A stretch of DNA of 64,000 nt, from NCBI RefSeq assembly GCF_900129855.1, contig NZ_LT670819.1:7440001-7504000 (forward strand). Reading direction: 5' to 3'. Below are positions 62,928-64,000 of this stretch, one piece after another. Origin of the DNA: Streptomyces sp. 3214.6. GTDB lineage: Bacteria > Actinomycetota > Actinomycetes > Streptomycetales > Streptomycetaceae. The position numbers were made by a program, and so were the translations under genes. The notes beneath the pieces are model-generated. The model had not been told where the DNA came from. It did not search any database and saw nothing but the letters and a program-made list of their open reading frames with translations. Positions within the stretch are counted from its first letter, which is position 1. Every line of letters starts with the position of its first letter.

Positions 62928-63847
62928 GTCGTTCCTCCCTGGGCCCGCTGACGGTCCATCCGGGCCGTCACCCAGTCCGTGAAGCGGGTCATCGGGATGG
63001 TCAGGGCCACGAAGACCAGTCCCGCGACGATGTACGGCGTGTAGTTCAGGCTGCGGCCCACGATGATGTCCGCCGCGCGTACGGCGTCGATCGCGCCGCC
63101 GATCGACACCAGGCCGGTGTCCTTCTGCAGCGACACCAGGTCGTTCAGCAGCGGCGGCACCTGGCGGCGCACGGCCTGGGGGAGCACCACGTGGCGCAGC
63201 GTCTGCCGGTTGTTCAGGCCCAGCGAACGGGCCGCGGCACGCTGCGAGGGGTGCACGGACTCGATGCCGGCGCGGAACACCTCGGCGACGTACGCCGAGT
63301 ACGTCAGGGTCAGCGCCGTACCGCCGAGCCACACCGGGTCGACGGTCACACCCTGCAGGCGCAGCGCGGGGACGCCCAGCACCACGATCATCAGGTTGAT
63401 GATCAGCGGCAGTCCGCGGAAGAAGTCCGTGTACGCCGCCGCCAGCACCCGCAGCGGGAAGAACACCGGGCCGCGCAGGGTGCGGGCCACGGCGATGAGC
63501 ATGCCGAGCACTAGGACGGCGGCGCCGCAGATCAGCAGCAGCCGGACGTTCAGCCACAGCCCTTCGAGGACCTTGGGCAGCGCCTCGCGCGCGTACTGCC
63601 CGTTGAAGAAGGTCTCCTTGGTGCGCGGCCAGCCGGGTGCGCCGACGACGACCAGGTAGAGGACGACGGCCGTGAGCAGGGTCGACAGCGCGGCGATCGC
63701 CGTGGCGCGGCGGGCACGCGCGCGCTGGTAGCGCTCGCGCTCCAGCCGCCGCTGCGAGGGGACGTACGGGTCGCCGGCCCCGCCCCCGGACATGTCGCCC
63801 TTGTCGTCCGAGCCTTCCTGGCCGGACTCCTCCTTCGTGACCGTCAC
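62924..63847 (-). CDS. Polar amino-acid ABC transporter permease
   Basis: A 307-aa permease of the HisMQ type. After a charged N-terminal region (about 60 residues) come five helices. The cytoplasmic EAA loop is VFRAGIESVHPSQRAAARSL followed by LRHVVLPQAVRRQVPPLLND. FFRGLPLIINLMIVV is a family motif. The GTG start at 63847 overlaps the stop of the preceding gene (GTGA), and the stop overlaps the ATPase ATG, so the operon is translationally coupled. Confidence 0.93.
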   Translation of the reverse strand: MTVTKEESGQEGSDDKGDMSGGGAGDPYVPSQRRLERERYQRARARRATAIAALSTLLTAVVLYLVVVGAPGWPRTKETFFNGQYAREALPKVLEGLWLNVRLLLICGAAVLVLGMLIAVARTLRGPVFFPLRVLAAAYTDFFRGLPLIINLMIVVLGVPALRLQGVTVDPVWLGGTALTLTYSAYVAEVFRAGIESVHPSQRAAARSLGLNNRQTLRHVVLPQAVRRQVPPLLNDLVSLQKDTGLVSIGGAIDAVRAADIIVGRSLNYTPYIVAGLVFVALTIPMTRFTDWVTARMDRQRAQGGTT

Positions 63848-64000
63848 TTGAGCACCGGGGCGTCGACGGCGTCGGAGAGCCACTGCTGTTCGAGCTTCGC
63901 CAGGGTGCCGTCCTTGCGGAGGGTGTCCACGGCGGCGGTGACGCAGGAGGTGAGCGCGCTGCCCTTGTCGAGTACGAGGCCGAACTGCTCGGGCGCGGCG
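63844..64000 (-). CDS. Amino-acid ABC transporter substrate-binding protein, C-terminal fragment
   Basis: The last 51 complete codons are visible, running off the right edge. The sequence (PEQFGLVLDKGSALTSCVTA, then LRKDGTLAKLEQQWLSD, ending DAPVLK) matches the C-terminus of family 3 solute-binding proteins. The TGA overlaps the permease GTG start by 4 bp. It would bind the amino acid outside the membrane. Confidence 0.88.
   Translation of the reverse strand, partial: AAPEQFGLVLDKGSALTSCVTAAVDTLRKDGTLAKLEQQWLSDAVDAPVLK

Overview
The window is chromosomal DNA from a high-GC actinomycete, almost certainly a Streptomyces. Third codon positions are overwhelmingly G or C, GTG and TTG starts are common, and the order polA - rpsA - coaE - uvrB - aroQ matches a conserved Streptomyces core segment. 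Several lineage-typical families are present: DUF397, a DUF5753-type XRE regulator, a DUF4184 membrane protein and a 44-residue SPW_0924-like membrane peptide. I see no rRNA, tRNA, CRISPR array, complete insertion sequence or biosynthetic gene cluster.

Region 1 (1-17 kb) is housekeeping: the end of a molybdopterin oxidoreductase, DNA polymerase I, a DUF4184 membrane protein, a secreted lytic transglycosylase, a DUF3068 protein, the helicase HrpB, a methyltransferase, ribosomal protein S1 behind a near-consensus promoter, a PAC2-family protein, dephospho-CoA kinase and a TPR protein. Several genes are closed by perfect hairpins.

Region 2 (17-25 kb) holds small enzymes (a methyltransferase, a family 5 uracil-DNA glycosylase, proline iminopeptidase), a secreted LamG protein, and a likely hydantoin or allantoin uptake unit: GntR regulator, NCS1 permease and a racemase-family protein, with a 16-bp palindromic operator between the regulator and the permease.

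Region 3 (25-28 kb) looks accessory. It holds a perfect 13-copy octanucleotide array, two orphan small genes, a 223-bp MITE-like element with 20-bp terminal inverted repeats, and a beta-family protein. A 73-bp fragment of the same element recurs inverted at 37.65 kb and abuts the gltD stop codon.

Region 4 (28-44 kb) holds a FUSC exporter, an ABC exporter, a WhiJ-like regulatory set (ATP-binding anti-sigma-like protein divergent from an XRE regulator plus DUF397), a divergent MocR/AhpD-like pair, a stand-alone GltD, a uridine kinase-like protein with a degenerate P-loop, a PPOX enzyme with an operator inside its promoter, a CBS-domain protein and CorA.

Region 5 (44-64 kb) begins with a repeat-rich gene desert. 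It continues with pseudouridine catabolism (PfkB kinase and PsuG), a VOC protein, MFS transporters, Ogt, an MHYT protein, UvrB, and a TerD / TerD-pseudoATPase / TerC stress cluster. It ends with a ChaA-like antiporter, an S66 peptidase, AroQ and a polar amino-acid ABC importer whose genes overlap by 4 bp.

The best regulatory find is a yybP-ykoY (Mn2+) riboswitch directly upstream of terC. The 3' strand of its closing stem can alternatively pair perfectly with the terC Shine-Dalgarno, which gives a readable translational switch. Functional assignments are by recognition of motifs and family resemblance; no database search was run.
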